In this document: positions 5,419 through 7,658 of the stretch, piece after piece
Layout of the letters: each line of letters starts with the position of its first letter
Position numbering within the stretch: the first letter of the stretch is position 1
Assembly: GCA_964587505.1 (NCBI GenBank)
Contig: CAZPLD010000034.1
Location: 1-7,658, forward strand
DNA: 7,658 bases
Source of the DNA: 2-01-FULL-41-26 sp964587505
GTDB taxonomy: Bacteria; Patescibacteriota; Minisyncoccia; 2-02-FULL-40-12; GWA2-44-9
Reading direction: 5' to 3'
The notes under the pieces: model-generated
The model's input: the letters and a program-made list of their open reading frames with translations, nothing else
Told to the model about the DNA's origin: nothing
Databases searched by the model: none
Made by a program: the position numbers and the translations under genes

Positions 5419-7658
5419 TTATCCTGTGGATTCCGGGGTCGGCTCTGGCGTAGGCTCGGGTGTAGGTTCAGGTGTTGGAGTTGGCTCTGGAGTGGATAAA
5501 GGTGTTGGTTCTGGAGTTGGCTCTGGGGTGGAGTTGGGCGTAGGTTCTGGTGTGGACTCGGGGGTTGCTTGCGGTGAGCTTGTCGAATCTGGTTCTATTG
5601 TAGACTCGGGTGTCGGCTCGGGCGACGGCTCCAGAATTGGAGTTGAAGTTGTTTCCGGTGTTAATTCAGGGGTCGGCTCTGGAGTGAGTTCAAGTGTTGG
5701 CTCTGGAGTTGCAACAATTTCTACCGAGTTAAACACCTTCGCGCTCTTGACCATCAAAGAAATCCAGCTGAATCGGATATCATCCGGCGCCGGTTTATTC
5801 AACATAATCGTAAATCCATTAGTCGTTTTCTCGATCACTAAGTATCGAATATCATTCGCAAATATATCTTCTTCGGACAAGGAATCACTTGATTCAACAG
5901 AAATATTCGCGCTGACAATGGGCTGTTCAAGGTATTCTCGCTCAAATACTACATCCACACTCTTTGCGTCTTTTTTAATTATAGCGAATCCGGCAGTATC
6001 GGTGTTGAAATATGGCCGGCCAAATAATTCTATGTCGCTCAAGAATGTTGTTGTGTCCCCCGCTTTGCCTATGCTATTCACGAATAATCCTCCGTTTAAC
6101 ACGGCTGTTCCGTTGACTGAAAGTCCGCCGCTCAATTCAAGCATGGTGTTTAATTGGAATTGTTGGCTGTTTTCCAATGCCGATAATCTGCTATCTAAAC
6201 CAGCCGAAGAGCTAGATAACGAAAGCAAGCTGTCTGACAATAACGTTAACTCCGGGCTTTCTATTTCTACGGCAATAATTTTATCTGCAGTTAATAATCC
6301 AAACGAAGATGAACCGACAACCGACAGACCGCCGTCAAATTTTGTGCCGTTTTTAAATTCAGCCGGGCCGATGGCAATAAGATTTCCTGAAGATGTCAGA
6401 TTTGCCAGAGCGTTAATGTTTTGAAATTCTATCGTATCTTTTGGTGTTTGAGACTCTAAACCAGCCACTTTAGTGGAAAGCATGGATACGGAGTCAGTTA
6501 TTATATCCAGGCCGGATATTTCTCTTGCACTTATTCTGTCCGCGGTAAATTGTCCTGAAATGGAAGCGTTGCCATAGCTGTCAAAAGAAACCACTGTGCC
6601 GTTTTGAGTATTATTAACCGTAAATAGGCCGCCATCTTCAAGATTCAAGGTCAAACCTCCGTTAGATAATGTGTTTATGGAATCAGTAAAGAGACTTTGG
6701 GTATAAATTTTCGGAGAAATTATCTCCATACCTGCTGCTATGCGATCAGTAAATATATCCGACAAACTGCCACTGGCAACTTGCTGACTGAATTGAGAAA
6801 TAAGAATTTTGGCAAGACCGCCATTTTCAAATCCGGCAAGGTCAAAACCATCTACCAAACTTTCTAAACCAGAACCATTGTAAAGTCCAACATTGACGAA
6901 GGCTAAAATAGAACCGACTTCTGTTCCGGAATACGGCTCCATGGCCTGACCAACTGCATACCCGGCTTTGATTGCCTTCATGGCTACGCCTGGGATTGAT
7001 GAAGTTGTCAGAAAATCTCCAATCTCTATCGGACCGTTTTCGTTTGAAACTTTCAACGGCACCCTTCCCGCAAGTGCAACCGGAGCTTGTCCTTCCTTCC
7101 AAGCATCAAAGTCACCAGTTAAAACATCACCACCCGTCAAAAGAATGCCCGGTTTTGTTGAAACAATGCCGATAAGATGTCCGCCTTTGATTGCCTTGCT
7201 TACATGTATTGGATCCGACCCATCTGTCGTTACAATATCCCCAGCTTCAAGTGTAAGATCATTTGTCGGATAACTTTCTGCCAAGTCAACACACTGGCCG
7301 GCGTGTGGCGCACTTGCGCAAGCAACTAAAGTGGAGCGGGCACTGATATAGCCCCTAATTGCAAAACTTCCAGCATTGCTCATAGAAGCCAAGGTATTGC
7401 TTTGTGAATCTGTAACCAATAAAGCCCCATGTGGAATTCGAGCTGAACTTGATGCAAGAACAGAAATCGTCAATGCGCCGCCAGCAGAATTTACTCCTGC
7501 TGCTGTTTGCGTAGTTGCGTTAATATCTATACCGGGATTACTGGCAGAGACAGTCGTATCAACTGTAAATATATCGTCGCTATATCCGCCAGTACCATCA
7601 CCGACAACAAATGCTCTCGCCTCGGCAATATCAAAAGTGAATGGTCGTGAAATTGAGG
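5419..7658 (-). CDS. Large fibre-like surface protein with Peptidase_G2-like module and Pro/Thr/Glu stalk, N-terminus cut by window edge
   Basis: The frame stays open to the right edge (the first full codon ends at 7656), so the TTG at 7473-7471 is internal and the 745 residues seen are the C-terminal part. In order: a beta-rich part with two cysteines (to about 7246); a segment with GDIVTTDG, IGIVSTKPG, PVALAGRVPLKV and GDFLTTSSIPGVAMKA (about 7245-6880) resembling the Peptidase_G2 autoproteolytic module of phage tail-spike proteins and often present in long CPR surface proteins; three degenerate repeats of an F/L-T-(A)-D-R/K-I-x-A-x-E-I pattern (6753-6664, 6549-6451, 6294-6190), probably trimeric beta/coiled stalk; a beta domain from IELFGRPYFNTDTAGF to FSWISLMVKS (about 6033-5719), possibly H-type-lectin-like; and a 97-residue Pro/Thr/Glu tail. 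No LPxTG, PEP-CTERM or terminal membrane helix is present. Coding is certain; a filament or adhesin role is inferred, and whether the G2-like module cleaves itself is unknown. Confidence 0.93.
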   Translation of the reverse strand, partial: SISRPFTFDIAEARAFVVGDGTGGYSDDIFTVDTTVSASNPGIDINATTQTAAGVNSAGGALTISVLASSSARIPHGALLVTDSQSNTLASMSNAGSFAIRGYISARSTLVACASAPHAGQCVDLAESYPTNDLTLEAGDIVTTDGSDPIHVSKAIKGGHLIGIVSTKPGILLTGGDVLTGDFDAWKEGQAPVALAGRVPLKVSNENGPIEIGDFLTTSSIPGVAMKAIKAGYAVGQAMEPYSGTEVGSILAFVNVGLYNGSGLESLVDGFDLAGFENGGLAKILISQFSQQVASGSLSDIFTDRIAAGMEIISPKIYTQSLFTDSINTLSNGGLTLNLEDGGLFTVNNTQNGTVVSFDSYGNASISGQFTADRISAREISGLDIITDSVSMLSTKVAGLESQTPKDTIEFQNINALANLTSSGNLIAIGPAEFKNGTKFDGGLSVVGSSSFGLLTADKIIAVEIESPELTLLSDSLLSLSSSSAGLDSRLSALENSQQFQLNTMLELSGGLSVNGTAVLNGGLFVNSIGKAGDTTTFLSDIELFGRPYFNTDTAGFAIIKKDAKSVDVVFEREYLEQPIVSANISVESSDSLSEEDIFANDIRYLVIEKTTNGFTIMLNKPAPDDIRFSWISLMVKSAKVFNSVEIVATPEPTLELTPEPTPELTPETTSTPILEPSPEPTPESTIEPDSTSSPQATPESTPEPTPNSTPEPTPEPTPLSTPEPTPTPEPTPEPTPEPTPESTG
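5422..5712 (-). repeat. PEPTPE-type repeat tail of the fibre-like protein
   Basis: The last 97 codons encode imperfect units of T-P-E-P and T-P-E-S/L-T-P, becoming most regular near the C-terminus. The reverse strand reads as Val-Gly-Ser-Gly repeats, which is only a shadow. The region is acidic and Thr/Ser-rich and probably an extended, possibly glycosylated, spacer. Repeat number could vary between strains by recombination. Confidence 0.9.

Noticed and set aside
5426..6424. Long plus-strand ORF beginning with Val-Gly-Ser-Gly repeats
   Set aside because: It is the reverse-complement shadow of the PEPTPE repeat tail; beyond the repeats it has no domain sense, while the minus frame continues into recognisable beta domains.
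7471..7473. TTG as the start codon of the fibre-like gene
   Set aside because: The frame stays open for another 61 full codons to the window edge with the same composition, and no RBS or signal peptide follows the TTG.
1..7658. CRISPR arrays, tRNA/rRNA genes, insertion sequences, and UGA recoding
   Set aside because: No regularly spaced direct repeats, tRNA T-arm pattern, transposase or terminal repeats were seen, and no coding frame needs an in-frame TGA.

Overview
The window looks like chromosomal DNA from a member of the Candidate Phyla Radiation (Patescibacteria), most likely Parcubacteria-like. This rests on remembered family resemblance, not on a search. The indicators are: a topoisomerase I with one C4 zinc finger, two C-terminal repeats and a lysine/arginine tail; a small one-helix protein of a type I associate with these genomes; a divergent membrane-anchored class A beta-lactamase-fold protein; and a secreted glycine-rich protein next to a very long fibre-like surface protein. 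No in-frame TGA codon was needed in any gene, so there is no sign of the UGA-to-glycine code used by Absconditabacteria/Gracilibacteria.

Layout. Bases 1-1830 (+) hold the C-terminal part of topA, cut by the left edge. A bidirectional hairpin terminator (1847-1876) separates it from everything else, which is all on the minus strand and convergent with topA. Reading the minus strand from the right edge: a surface protein cut by the right edge (5419-7658); a 113-bp gap with an extended -10 promoter and two mutually exclusive hairpins; a secreted glycine-rich protein (4199-5305); a membrane-anchored beta-lactamase-like serine hydrolase (3162-4157); a membrane-anchored protein overlapping it by 8 bp (2555-3169); a 14-bp-stem palindrome at the end of that gene; a 223-bp gap with a candidate promoter; and the small one-helix protein (1888-2331).

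How the parts fit. The four larger minus-strand genes all encode exported or membrane-anchored products. They read as a cell-surface locus: a long fibre-like protein with a Peptidase_G2-like module and a Pro/Thr/Glu stalk, a glycine-rich secreted adhesin-like protein with a basic beta-repeat tail, and two membrane-anchored extracytoplasmic proteins. The glycine-rich, hydrolase and 204-residue genes are probably one transcript starting just after the fibre gene's stop. The most distinctive non-coding feature is that transcript's predicted leader, where a 13-bp hairpin and an 11-bp hairpin compete for the same seven bases and the second one abuts the start codon. None of the four complete minus-strand genes has a recognisable Shine-Dalgarno sequence.
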